Assembly (NCBI GenBank): GCA_020061465.1
Contig: JAGUYG010000006.1
Span: 1-64,000 of the forward strand
DNA length: 64,000 nt
Origin: Ignavibacteriales bacterium
GTDB taxonomy: Bacteria > Bacteroidota > Ignavibacteria > Ignavibacteriales > Ignavibacteriaceae
Reading direction: 5' to 3'
Part shown: piece after piece, positions 25,456 through 34,191 of the stretch
Numbering within the stretch: position 1 is the first letter of the stretch
How the letters are laid out: the number at the start of each line of letters is the position of its first letter
Position numbers and translations under genes: made by a program
Notes under the pieces: generated by a model
Told to the model about the DNA's origin: nothing
Database searches by the model: none
The model's input: the letters and a program-made list of their open reading frames with translations, nothing else

Positions 25456-26808
25456 ATGAAAAAGCTTTTTGCTTTAGTAGCAATTGTTCTTATGTGCAGC
25501 TTTGCGCTTGCGCAGAATAATACGGCTACAGCTAATCAGAGTGGCGGCGGAAATAATTCTTCAGTAGTTACACAGAGCAGTGGTGCTACTGTAGATATCA
25601 TTCAGCAAGGAACAGTCCAAAACAGTGCAACCACAACTCAAAGTGGTGCTACTGGTACTAATAATGAATTGTACATTAAGCAAATCGGTTTTACAAATTC
25701 AGCTATTAACCAGGTTGAAGCAATACAAACCGGTGATGCAAACCGTGCGGGTGTCGAGCAGACCGCTGCAGTAAACAACACTATTGTAGGTCCCTCACCT
25801 GGTATTATACAGAACGGCATTGGAAACCAGTTGTTACATGCAGTAGGTGATGCATGGGGTACCGCTGTTGCATTTGATCCTCTCAATCCACTTGTACAAA
25901 CTTCTTCCGCTGGTTCGAATAGTCTTTTTGCAAGACAGGAGGGAGATTATAATAAATTTGGACTATACCAGAATGCAACTGGCAACAATACAGCTAATGC
26001 CGAACAATGGGCTGGAAATAATGAATTAGATGTATATCAGGGTGGTCAATCACGTCCCAGTGCCTCAACTTCCAACAGCCTCTCCGCTATGCAGACGGGT
26101 GGTGATAACGTTGCAAAATTATCACAAGGAAAAAGCGTGAATTCTGCTACAATAAATCAGTTAGGTGGTAATAACCTATTGGGCGGTGCAGGTACAACCG
26201 GCGTTACTCCTGGTAATGCATATCAATATGGAGCTACAAGTGCTACTCTCACTTTGAATCAGGCTGGTGATGACAAGGCAGGAATTTACCAACGAGCCAG
26301 TGGTACTGCTAGCGCCACTGTATCCCAGGATGGTGATAACCTTCTTGCTGTTCGACAGGATACTGACTATATACGTAATGGTAGTATTAACGCAACCCAG
26401 AGTGGGCACACTAATATCGCACTTCTTGATCAAGACCCAAAATCTGGAAATGATGCTACCGCAAACATTACACAATCTGGTGGAGGTAACATACTTCGTC
26501 TTGCAAACGCAGATGGTACTATTCATGGAACAAATCGCGCACGGCAGCATGCTGGTTCCGGAGCAGGTAAATATGTAGAACTTGACCTTAATTCAACTGG
26601 AGGTTTAAACCAAGTTGGTCTATATCAGAGTGGGACAGGATATGCTGATGCTGATATCGTTCAGTCGCTCGGTGGCAACACTTTGGGTAGTTATCAGTCA
26701 ACCACAGCTGGCTTCAATTTTCTGGATGTTGACCAGCTGTCCGGTGGTGCAACTGCTACAGTAATTCAAACCGGTGCTGGCAACAACACCGCTACTGTAA
26801 CACAATAG
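25456..26808 (+). CDS. major curlin-repeat amyloid subunit
   Basis: A 450-residue secreted protein with signal peptide (ending FALAQ). The mature part consists almost wholly of curlin-type repeats of roughly 20-25 residues with the Q-x-G-x-x-N-x-A pattern (for example IKQIGFTNSAINQVEAIQTGDANRAGVEQ), more than a dozen in all, and no Cys. It ends with the repeat VIQTGAGNNTATVTQ. Such proteins exit through CsgG unfolded and polymerise into surface fibres. It is three times longer than E. coli CsgA. A strong ribosome site (ATGGAGATC) precedes the start. A 16-bp hairpin follows the gene, consistent with separate high-level expression. Confidence 0.88.
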   Translation: MKKLFALVAIVLMCSFALAQNNTATANQSGGGNNSSVVTQSSGATVDIIQQGTVQNSATTTQSGATGTNNELYIKQIGFTNSAINQVEAIQTGDANRAGVEQTAAVNNTIVGPSPGIIQNGIGNQLLHAVGDAWGTAVAFDPLNPLVQTSSAGSNSLFARQEGDYNKFGLYQNATGNNTANAEQWAGNNELDVYQGGQSRPSASTSNSLSAMQTGGDNVAKLSQGKSVNSATINQLGGNNLLGGAGTTGVTPGNAYQYGATSATLTLNQAGDDKAGIYQRASGTASATVSQDGDNLLAVRQDTDYIRNGSINATQSGHTNIALLDQDPKSGNDATANITQSGGGNILRLANADGTIHGTNRARQHAGSGAGKYVELDLNSTGGLNQVGLYQSGTGYADADIVQSLGGNTLGSYQSTTAGFNFLDVDQLSGGATATVIQTGAGNNTATVTQ

Positions 26809-26851
26809 GATTGCGAAGTTTATCAAACTAGTGTTAAAGTTCTATTTAAAA

Positions 26852-26889
26852 CTGAACAACTTATCCGGATTAACGGATAAGTTGTTCAG
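26852..26889 (+). terminator. strong hairpin after the major curlin gene
   Basis: CTGAACAACTTATCCG (26852-26867) and CGGATAAGTTGTTCAG (26874-26889) form a perfect 16-pair stem with a six-base loop. An A-rich, then T-rich stretch follows (AAATAAAAAATTTTT). It can act as a terminator/attenuator or 3' stabiliser between the major subunit and the lesser curlin genes. Confidence 0.75.
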
Positions 26890-26938
26890 AAATAAAAAAT
26901 TTTTGCTGTGAAAAAGACATAGTTAACGAGAGAATTTA

Positions 26939-27682
26939 ATGAGCATAAAATTTTACATATTAATATTTATTAGCTTCATAGCACTAAATTTCGCCGTAGC
27001 TCAAGATGCAAAAAATATTGTTTATGTTGAACAAGTGGGCAATGTCAATATTTTAGAGGCGGAACAAATTGCTTATGGAAATTTAGAACAATTAGGAGTT
27101 GATAATATTAATCAAGCTATTATACAACAAGCTGGCAATGAGAATTACGTTTCTATAAAACAAAGCGGTGAAAGCAAAGTTAAAGTTTCGCAACTCTCAA
27201 GAGCTGGAAAAAATAATCTAAATGTTTTGCAAGAAGGCATGATGTATGCTAAGATTAATCAAAATGTTGAACTTGATGGACAGGTTTCCGTTACCCAGGT
27301 TAACGGTAGAAACAATTATGTTAACATAGAAATATCCGGAACTTCTACGAAGCTTGATATTTTACAGGTTGGCTCAAATAATTACGCTGATCAGTATTTT
27401 ATTGTTGACAGAGTAGATGCTTCGATAAGCCAGCATGGGAATAATAATAAAGTGCAGCAAAAAGCAAGTTTAACAGGTGGCAGCATAGAATTAGTAACAG
27501 ATCAAATTGGGGAAAATAACCTTGCAAGTCAGGATATTAAATTTGCAGCGGACTGTAAATTAATAATACTGCAAAACGGAAATAATAATTCAGCCGTTCA
27601 AAATATTAACCAGAGTTTTGGTAAAGTTAGTACAAGCATTATCGGTCAAATAGGCAACAACAATAATGCAATAATTAAATAG
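26939..27682 (+). CDS. curlin-repeat protein (minor subunit or nucleator)
   Basis: The 247-residue product has a signal peptide (ending FAVAQ) and about ten curlin-like repeats, more irregular than those of the major subunit. Examples are YVEQVGNVNILEAEQ, NQAIIQQAGNENYVSIKQSG and SISQHGNNNKVQQ. The C-terminus IGQIGNNNNAIIK is a clean repeat that could template the major subunit. One Cys is present (AADCKL). In E. coli CsgB nucleates CsgA; by analogy this or the next protein may do so. The next curlin gene starts 30 bases downstream. Confidence 0.82.
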   Translation: MSIKFYILIFISFIALNFAVAQDAKNIVYVEQVGNVNILEAEQIAYGNLEQLGVDNINQAIIQQAGNENYVSIKQSGESKVKVSQLSRAGKNNLNVLQEGMMYAKINQNVELDGQVSVTQVNGRNNYVNIEISGTSTKLDILQVGSNNYADQYFIVDRVDASISQHGNNNKVQQKASLTGGSIELVTDQIGENNLASQDIKFAADCKLIILQNGNNNSAVQNINQSFGKVSTSIIGQIGNNNNAIIK

Positions 27683-27712
27683 AAGCGGGCTTAAAATAAA
27701 AAGAGGTATAAA

Positions 27713-28309
27713 ATGAAATTGTTTGTATTAACTGTGTTTATAATGTTAAGTTCATTTTCATTTTGTCAGGATAATAAGGCTGAAGAGTTACTTATGAATA
27801 GCTTAAATTTTGTTAAACCGGTTACGCTTCAGCAGCTTAACCAGATTATTGCCGATAAAAACTCAATATCTGAACTTGATCCTTCATTTATAATTAATAA
27901 CAGAGAGCTTATATATATAGGTCAGATTGGCAATGATAATTATGCCGTAATTGAACAAGAAGGAAATAATAATTCTATAACTATCGGGCAGCAAGGAAAT
28001 GGAAATAATGCGGCAATTAGTCTGCAAGGATTAAATAATAAAAATGCAGTCGTTCAAATGGGGAATTATAATATTTACTCGCTTGGGCAGAAAGGCAACA
28101 ACGCTGAAGTTTTAATAGAACAATACGGTTATAACAATAATTTGATGCAAAATTTTTCGGGTGATAAGTTTAAGTTTACTGTTTCTCAAACTGGAAATAA
28201 TCACGATATTATACAAATAGAAAATAGTGAAACAGCAAAGGAATATTCCATTTACCAGAAAGGTGAAGGAATGAAGCTGATAATAATTTACGGTGCAGTT
28301 TACCGGTAA
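27713..28309 (+). CDS. curlin-repeat protein with non-repeat N-terminus (nucleator candidate)
   Basis: A 198-residue protein with signal peptide (ending SFCQ) and about 45 residues of non-repeat sequence. Five or six tight curlin repeats follow (IYIGQIGNDNYAVIEQEGNNNSITIGQQGNGNNAAIS and neighbours). The repeat block lies in the middle, and the C-terminus (EYSIYQKGEGMKLIIIYGAVYR) is more hydrophobic and basic. That end resembles how CsgB uses a divergent last repeat for surface attachment. The stop lies 5 bases before the next gene, so the two are cotranslated. Confidence 0.8.
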   Translation: MKLFVLTVFIMLSSFSFCQDNKAEELLMNSLNFVKPVTLQQLNQIIADKNSISELDPSFIINNRELIYIGQIGNDNYAVIEQEGNNNSITIGQQGNGNNAAISLQGLNNKNAVVQMGNYNIYSLGQKGNNAEVLIEQYGYNNNLMQNFSGDKFKFTVSQTGNNHDIIQIENSETAKEYSIYQKGEGMKLIIIYGAVYR

Positions 28310-28314
28310 TAAAT

Positions 28315-29214
28315 ATGAAAAACGGTTTTATATTCATAGTGTTTTGTACCATATCAACATTATACTTTATGTATTTCTTTAATGTGTACGGAGCTATAAA
28401 GCCAGAAGATAAGACAATAAAATTGCCGCAAGAATTTTCTCATGATAAAAAGACAAATGAAGAGATTTTGTGTATTGCCAGGATTCCCAAAGTAATTATC
28501 TCGGAGCACAGAGCACCGATTATGACTAAGGATGATTATGATAATGCTGAGTTTGAACTTTACTTTAAAGAAGGTGGTTTAAAAGGAATAATATATTTAA
28601 CTAGAAATGTATTGGCTGGTACTATAGAAGGAAAAACACAAGATGGTACCGCAGTATGCAGTACAGGTTATGTAAAATTGAACAAAAAAAAGCCTGCTGT
28701 AATAAATTCACCCGATGAAGCAAAGTTACAAGTTAAAAATAATGAAAAAGATATAGAATCTTATGTTGTAGATGTTCCGGCAGGTGAAATCATCGATGAG
28801 AAAAAGATTGCCGGAAATATATCTGCCGAAAAAAAATCAAAATTAATTAATGAGCATGAACGGGAGCTTGTAGAGCTAAAAAATAGAAATGATTTTGCCG
28901 GGAAGACCGGAAATAATATCCAGCAGGATATCGCTGCAAATGTAAGCCATGTAGTATTGGACCCGGTAAATTCACAGAATAATAATCTTGCAATTCTCCA
29001 GGAGGGTGCGCTTAACCGGATTTATTTACTGATGAAAGGATTTGGTAATACGATTAACCTTAAGCAGTTAGGTGTAAGGAATTCCATGGATATTGAGTTC
29101 GACTTTGAACAAAATTTTATCCAGGTTTTACAGCTTGGTAAAGGAAACAGTGTTAAACTTTTCCAAAACGGTTTTAATAATAAAGTCAACATACAGCAAA
29201 GCAATTCTAATTAA
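28315..29214 (+). CDS. unknown N-terminal domain joined to curlin repeats
   Basis: A 299-residue protein with an N-terminal hydrophobic helix (residues 4-27). A beta-rich domain of about 110 residues follows (EILCIARIPKVIISEHRAP; ELYFKEGGLKGIIYLTRNVLAGTIEG) with two Cys. A charged coiled linker (KSKLINEHERELVELKNRND) leads to a C-terminal block of about four curlin repeats (NNLAILQEGALNRIYL; QVLQLGKGNSVKLFQNGFNNKVNIQQ). I do not recognise the N-terminal domain. Its position suggests a fibre-capping or anchoring subunit; it is not an obvious CsgC. Confidence 0.75.
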   Translation: MKNGFIFIVFCTISTLYFMYFFNVYGAIKPEDKTIKLPQEFSHDKKTNEEILCIARIPKVIISEHRAPIMTKDDYDNAEFELYFKEGGLKGIIYLTRNVLAGTIEGKTQDGTAVCSTGYVKLNKKKPAVINSPDEAKLQVKNNEKDIESYVVDVPAGEIIDEKKIAGNISAEKKSKLINEHERELVELKNRNDFAGKTGNNIQQDIAANVSHVVLDPVNSQNNNLAILQEGALNRIYLLMKGFGNTINLKQLGVRNSMDIEFDFEQNFIQVLQLGKGNSVKLFQNGFNNKVNIQQSNSN

Positions 29215-29240
29215 GAAAATCAATTTCAGGAGTTACAAAG

Positions 29241-30761
29241 ATGTCAAAGAAAATAATAAAACTGCTTTTCACCGTTTCTATCTGTTCAGTTATAATAATT
29301 ATTTCATCTTGTAAGGAAAGCGTAATAGAACCAACCTTCTATGGATCAATTGAAGGAACTGTAATGGATGCCGAGACAAGCACTCCAATCAGCGAGGCTT
29401 CAGTTTCCACAAGTCCGCCTACCAATGCTCTAATAACTGATTCAGAGGGAAAATATTTTATAGAAGATATTCCGGTAGGTGAATATACAATAACCATTAA
29501 AAAAACCGGTTACATAAAAAGCACTGTAAGCGTATCTGTAAGAGAAGGCGCGGTTGCAAAAGCATCGACATTTTTGGAAAAGGAAAAAAAGACAAATCTT
29601 CCTCCCTTAAAGCCGGATAATCCTGTTCCTGAAAATGGATCCACAAATCAGCCTCTATCAATAACATTAATGTGGCAGGCTTCCGATCCGGATAAAGACG
29701 ATTCCCTTTTCTTTGATGTTTACTTATATGCTTCAAATTCAATAGAACAAAACTTAATAGCATCAAATCACACAGATACATTTTTAGTTGTCCAGAACTT
29801 GAGTTTTAATACTAGCTATTTCTGGCAGGTAATTGCAAAGGATAATTCGGGGGCAGAAACCAGCGGCTATATCTGGAATTTTAGCACAATTGAAATGCCG
29901 AAATTTCCAATAGTATTCTCATCAAAACGAGAAGGTAACTACGAGATTTATGCTTCGGACACACAAAATTCATATAATATTAAACTAACAGATGACCCTG
30001 CAAGAGATTGGAGTCCACGTTTTAATCCTAAAACAAATCAAATAGCGTTTACTTCTAACCGCGATGGTCAAACACACATATACAGAATTGATACGGACGG
30101 ATCTAATTTATTTAAAATTACCGGTGTACCGGTCGCTGGATTTCATAATAATGGAGCAGGATTTTGCTGGTCAAATGACGGCAGTAAAATTCTCTATAGT
30201 AATTACGATAAGCTTTACACAATAGATTTAAATGGAGGAAATCTAACTCAAATTGCTACAGCACCTTCTGGAAGACATTTTAGAGAGAGTAGTTGGTCCC
30301 CTTTAGGCAATATGATCGCGGTATTAACAATAGGACAAAATATTTTTGATTCGGAAATTTATATAATGAATACGGATGGAACAGGTATGGCTTTATTGGT
30401 TGATAACTTACCGGGTATTATTGAAAGCCCGGTATTTTCTCATGACGGGAAATCTATTTTGTACACAAGAGATATTTCCGGTTTGGAAGCACAGGAAGGC
30501 AGGCAGCTTGATTCACATATCTTCTTGTTAAATATAGATACTAAAGTTCAAACAGATTTATCTCTTGAGAATAAGCCTGATGGAACTAATGATTTGTGGC
30601 CTAAATTTTCGCCCGATGGCTCTAAAGTAATTTTTACGAATGTGAATAATACCGGCTTAGGTTTAAAAGATGTTTATACTATTACAGTAAACGTAGATAT
30701 AAATAATTATCGAAGCAGAACTAAAATTATATCCGATGCAGAAATGGCAGATTGGAGATAA
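29241..30761 (+). CDS. lipoprotein with carboxypeptidase-like, fibronectin-like and beta-propeller domains
   Basis: A 506-residue lipoprotein (lipobox IIISSC, Cys near residue 24). Domains in order: a carboxypeptidase regulatory-like repeat (GSIEGTVMDAETSTPISEASV...IPVGEYTITIKKTGY); a fibronectin-III-like module (LKPDNPVPENGSTNQPLSITLMWQASDPDKDD); and a TolB/PD40-type propeller with repeated blades (FSSKREGNYEIYASD, AFTSNRDGQTHIYRIDTDG, YSNYDKLYTIDLNGG). It follows the last curlin gene by 26 bases and probably ends that operon. It may anchor or recognise fibres at the surface; function is inferred. Confidence 0.82.
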   Translation: MSKKIIKLLFTVSICSVIIIISSCKESVIEPTFYGSIEGTVMDAETSTPISEASVSTSPPTNALITDSEGKYFIEDIPVGEYTITIKKTGYIKSTVSVSVREGAVAKASTFLEKEKKTNLPPLKPDNPVPENGSTNQPLSITLMWQASDPDKDDSLFFDVYLYASNSIEQNLIASNHTDTFLVVQNLSFNTSYFWQVIAKDNSGAETSGYIWNFSTIEMPKFPIVFSSKREGNYEIYASDTQNSYNIKLTDDPARDWSPRFNPKTNQIAFTSNRDGQTHIYRIDTDGSNLFKITGVPVAGFHNNGAGFCWSNDGSKILYSNYDKLYTIDLNGGNLTQIATAPSGRHFRESSWSPLGNMIAVLTIGQNIFDSEIYIMNTDGTGMALLVDNLPGIIESPVFSHDGKSILYTRDISGLEAQEGRQLDSHIFLLNIDTKVQTDLSLENKPDGTNDLWPKFSPDGSKVIFTNVNNTGLGLKDVYTITVNVDINNYRSRTKIISDAEMADWR

Positions 30762-31180
30762 CGGATTAATAAATAAGATTTATCATTAAATAATCACTAT
30801 CATATCAAAACATAAATTGCTTTTTTGCATTTTGGGGTAATCACTAAATAGAATGTAATCCGAAAATAATTACTTAATCAATTAAGAATCTTAAACTACT
30901 TTGACCAGCACGTTTCTTGAAGTGCAAAATTTCGTGTAAATAGAAATTCTAATCTCTCCGCAATTAATGTTCAGAGGCTGAGTAAAATTATTTATTCAAA
31001 AAAAATCATGAATATGTTTCCCCTAATACCTGCCTGATGTAGACATGTTAAAATCTACTTTTTCGTTTATTTTAAAATATCGATTACGCATTTCCTTCAT
31101 GTACCAGCCAGCGTGAGAATATTATACGATTCTCATAATTTTGTACAGTATATAAAATCTTTATTAATTTTAATAATACT
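30762..31180. other. intergenic spacer, nothing recognised
   Basis: AT-rich sequence after the propeller lipoprotein with no open frame of note, no tRNA and no clear terminator. A MITE copy starts at 31181. Confidence 0.55.
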
Positions 31181-31376
31181 TAACTTACTCAAGTTGACCG
31201 TTTATAATGGGAAACCGTTCCATAGGATCCTTCGGATAAAACGGTTTATTATTTGAGCTTTTATTAAGCAACCCACGACTTAAGTCGTGGGCTGCTTAAA
31301 ACAAAACCTTGAGAATGAAACCGTTTAAACGGTTTTTGACTCTCAAAAATCTCAAGGGGTCAACTTTAGTAACTTA
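31181..31376 (+). mobile_element. 196-bp MITE with 19-bp terminal inverted repeats, copy A
   Basis: The left end TAACTTACTCAAGTTGACC (31181-31199) and the complement of the right end (31358-31376) differ at two of 19 positions. Inside are three palindromes. The first is AAACCGTT...AACGGTTT holding the 20-bp micro-insert. The centre is CCCACGACTTAAGTCGTGGG. The last is a plain AAACCGTTTAAACGGTTT. There is no coding capacity. A same-length copy lies inverted at 39247-39442. Confidence 0.8.
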
Positions 31377-31424
31377 AATATGTCCTTCAAAATATTCGGG
31401 AAAAGTGACTTATTTTTTTAAGTT

Positions 31425-32336
31425 GTGAATAGTTATGAAAACATATCTAGAATTAAGGATCATCTCTTGAATCATTTACTTGGCGCACATACATCCATCG
31501 CCGGTGGTGTTGACAAAGCAGTTGATCTGGCTAATAAACTTGGTTTTGCCGCTATGCAAATCTTCAGTAAAAACAACAACCGCTGGAATACAAAACCTTT
31601 GAGTGAAGAAGAAATAAACTCATTTAAAACGAAGCTTGAAAAATCCAAAATAAAATTTGTGGTTGTTCATGATTCTTACCTGATTAACCTTTGCGCTGCG
31701 GATAAATCAATACTTAAAAAATCGCGCGAAGCATTCATCGACGAACTATTCCGCTGCGGACAATTAGGTGTAAAATATTTGAACTTTCACCCCGGTGCAC
31801 ATGGCGGTAAAGGTGAAGAGGAAGGGATAAAGGTAATTGCAGAATCGCTGAACATTATCCATGAAAATACACCCAACCTCAATGTAAGCAGCATGCTGGA
31901 ATTAACCGCCGGACAAGGAACAGCAATTGGATGTAGGTTTGAACAGATTAAAAACATCATCGACTTAGTGGACGATAAACAACGGATGTCTGTTTGCATA
32001 GATACCTCCCACATTTTTGCAGCGGGATACGATATAAAAACACGGGCTAATTATAAAAAAGTTATAAAAGAATTCGACGACATAATAGGGCTGGCTAAAT
32101 TAAAGTGCATCCACATGAACGACAGCAAAAAACCGTTAGGTTCTCGGGTTGACAGACATGAACACATCGGAAAAGGATTTATAGGCAAAGAAGGCTTCTC
32201 GAACATAATGAACGACAAAAAGCTTGAACACGTACCCAAAATACTCGAAACACCAAAGGGAAAAAAGCAGTTGGAAGATAAAAAGAATATCAGAACATTA
32301 AAGAGTTTGATACAGAAGCGGCAGAATAGAAACTAA
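31425..32336 (+). CDS. nfo: endonuclease IV
   Basis: The 303-residue product is an AP endonuclease for base-excision repair. The TIM-barrel metal-site motifs are in place: LLGAHTSIAGG, MQIFSKNNNRW, VVVHDSYLINL, NFHPGAHGG, LELTAGQG, CIDTSHIFAAGYD, IHMNDSKKPLGSRVDRHEHIGKG in order, and ILETPKG. Length is normal (about 280-300). The start is set at GTG 31425; an in-frame TTG at 31467 would begin at LNHLLGAH and is close to the usual family start. A MITE ends 48 bases upstream. Confidence 0.95.
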   Translation: MNSYENISRIKDHLLNHLLGAHTSIAGGVDKAVDLANKLGFAAMQIFSKNNNRWNTKPLSEEEINSFKTKLEKSKIKFVVVHDSYLINLCAADKSILKKSREAFIDELFRCGQLGVKYLNFHPGAHGGKGEEEGIKVIAESLNIIHENTPNLNVSSMLELTAGQGTAIGCRFEQIKNIIDLVDDKQRMSVCIDTSHIFAAGYDIKTRANYKKVIKEFDDIIGLAKLKCIHMNDSKKPLGSRVDRHEHIGKGFIGKEGFSNIMNDKKLEHVPKILETPKGKKQLEDKKNIRTLKSLIQKRQNRN

Positions 32337-32389
32337 ATCATATAAAAATTCTTCTGCCGGTTAATGTCGAAAGATATAATTTTTTAGTA

Positions 32390-33577
32390 TCATTCAAATA
32401 ATTTTACAACATCGAACTCTAAAAATTCTTGCCATGGTAATGAATCGCTGCTAATGAGGATATTCTTATAAGTCTTGTATTTCTCACTGAATATTTGCAA
32501 TCCTGTGTGGAATTTAGCACGGGATGTTTTTACCTCTAAAGCAATAATTTTCTTCTTCTTCTTTAATACAAAATCTACTTCTTCATTAACATCGCGCCAG
32601 TAATAAAGCTCAAAATCGTTAATACGTGCCTGGTTAAGCAGATAAGCACCGACGGCTTGTTCAATACGCCTTCCCCATAAATCTAATTGTTTAACGGATT
32701 CAACAAAATTACTTTCAGAATAAACTGACGAAAGTGCGGTGTTGAATACCAACCATTTCGGTATACTGGATTTCACGGAAACATTCGAACCGGAAAATTT
32801 TTGGATGCCTGAAATCATCCAGGTTTTATTAAGCAGCTCTTGATAATGTGCAAGAGTAGTGGTATTGCCGGCATCGCGAAGCTGCCCCAACATTTTTGTA
32901 TAAGAAAGAATTTCTCCCGAATATCTGCACGCTAATTCAAAAAGATTTTTCAGCAAAGCAGGTTTTTGTATGGCTGTAAGCTGTAAGATATCTTTAGAAA
33001 TTGTAGTTTCAATTATTGAATTGAGAATATAATCTTTCCATCTTCCTTCATCATTTATCAATTCAGCCGCTCCCGGATACGAGCCATAATAGACATATTG
33101 TTCCGGTGTAAAGCCGAATGCATCACCCATTTCTTTTAAGGTCCAATGAGGTAACTGAATAATTTCGAATCGTCCGGCGAGAGACTCTGTTAATCCTTTT
33201 TGAATTGTTAACGTTGAAGAACCTAACAGAAGTACTTTTATAGGGGTTTTATTCCGGCTGTCAAGGTCCCAATTTTTTTTAATTACCTCACTCCAATTTT
33301 GAATTTTTTGAATTTCATCTATGATGAGCAGAATTTCCTTCGATTTTAACGTGCTAAGTTTTATCCGTGCATTTTCCCATTGCTGATCAATCCAAATTGA
33401 ATTTGAAGGAGGAACTGTATCGGTGGAAACTAAAATGAAAGGAATCGATAGCTGCTCAGATAACTGCTGTGCTAAGGTAGTTTTTCCTACTTGTCTTGGA
33501 CCTAAAAGCACCTGAATAAATTTTCTCGGTTCTTTCAGTCGCTTTTTTAGATGATATAGCTGCTTACGTTCATACAT
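32390..33577 (-). CDS. AAA+ ATPase of the DUF4143 family
   Basis: The 395-residue protein starts MYERKQLYHLKKRL. It has a Walker A (LGPRQVGKTTL), a Walker B (ILLIIDEIQ) and a sensor-like LLLGSSTL, followed by the C-terminal DUF4143 nuclease-like region with YYWRDVNEEVDFVLKKKKKIIALEVKTS. The Asp...Glu-x-Lys there resembles a PD-(D/E)xK core. Function is not settled for this family; genes scatter in genomes and are often laterally moved. The start is overlaid on a run of palindromic repeats (33581-33633), probably an operator. Confidence 0.88.
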   Translation of the reverse strand: MYERKQLYHLKKRLKEPRKFIQVLLGPRQVGKTTLAQQLSEQLSIPFILVSTDTVPPSNSIWIDQQWENARIKLSTLKSKEILLIIDEIQKIQNWSEVIKKNWDLDSRNKTPIKVLLLGSSTLTIQKGLTESLAGRFEIIQLPHWTLKEMGDAFGFTPEQYVYYGSYPGAAELINDEGRWKDYILNSIIETTISKDILQLTAIQKPALLKNLFELACRYSGEILSYTKMLGQLRDAGNTTTLAHYQELLNKTWMISGIQKFSGSNVSVKSSIPKWLVFNTALSSVYSESNFVESVKQLDLWGRRIEQAVGAYLLNQARINDFELYYWRDVNEEVDFVLKKKKKIIALEVKTSRAKFHTGLQIFSEKYKTYKNILISSDSLPWQEFLEFDVVKLFE

Positions 33578-33580
33578 AAT

Positions 33581-33633
33581 TTTACTCAACCCATTGAGCA
33601 ATTTTACTCAACCGACTGAGCAAATTTACTCAA
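33581..33633 (-). promoter_or_regulatory. tandem palindromic operator-like repeats
   Basis: Two and a half copies stand at 33581-33601, 33603-33624 and 33625-33633. Each full copy is a palindrome TTTACTCA-N6-TGAGCAAA, and the last is a half site. They fill the ribosome-binding and 5' untranslated region directly before the DUF4143 ATPase start on the minus strand. They may bind a repressor, possibly the gene product itself. Confidence 0.55.
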
Positions 33634-33960
33634 TTCACTTTTTGAAACCAAGTTATTAACCGAAATTTTCGGAGAGAGACGAGGGAATGATCATGGTATT
33701 TGATAGTTGGGGAAGATTAGCGCTGCTTCTGAGTGAGGAACAGTTCAGGTAAGAATTTATTGTCAGATCTGATTGAAATATTCTTTTAAGCGGGGTGTAA
33801 TTGTATCCTTTGAGAATGAACAGAAATTTGGCTATTAAATCAATGGTACTAATGAAAGAGTTGGGATCATAATTCCTAAGTTGATATCTTTATAATTGGC
33901 TCCATCTTTAAACTAAGTGTACAGTTATGTACATTTACACACAGAAATCGGAGACAAGAA
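33634..33960. other. intergenic spacer, nothing recognised
   Basis: Between the ATPase operator and the Phd-like antitoxin. No open frame with a ribosome site, no RNA gene and no known repeat was seen. A promoter for the antitoxin probably lies near 33900-33960, where ACAGTTATGTACATTTACAC contains a short GTACA palindrome. Confidence 0.5.
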
Positions 33961-34191
33961 ATGACAACTATTAAATTCACAGAATTCAGAAATAATGCAT
34001 CATTTTATCTAACCCGTGCAGAAAAAGGTGAAATTATTAGAATAATCCGGCATGGAAAAGTAATAGCCGAGATTACGCCCCCTTCATCAGAAACTGATAA
34101 AACATCAGTCTGGAAGAAAAAAGGGCTGCAGTTAGAGGTTAAAGGGAAAAGTCTATCTTCTGCAATTTTAGAAGAGAGGAAAATTGACTAA
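33961..34191 (+). CDS. Phd/YefM-type antitoxin
   Basis: A 76-residue protein with the Phd/YefM fold pattern: an N-terminal DNA-binding part (MTTIKFTEFRNNASFYLTRAEKGEIIRIIRHGKVIAEITP) and a disordered C-terminus that would bind the toxin. The last base of its stop overlaps the first base of the next start. The partner PIN toxin is broken by an element insertion, so this antitoxin may be an orphan. Confidence 0.85.
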   Translation: MTTIKFTEFRNNASFYLTRAEKGEIIRIIRHGKVIAEITPPSSETDKTSVWKKKGLQLEVKGKSLSSAILEERKID

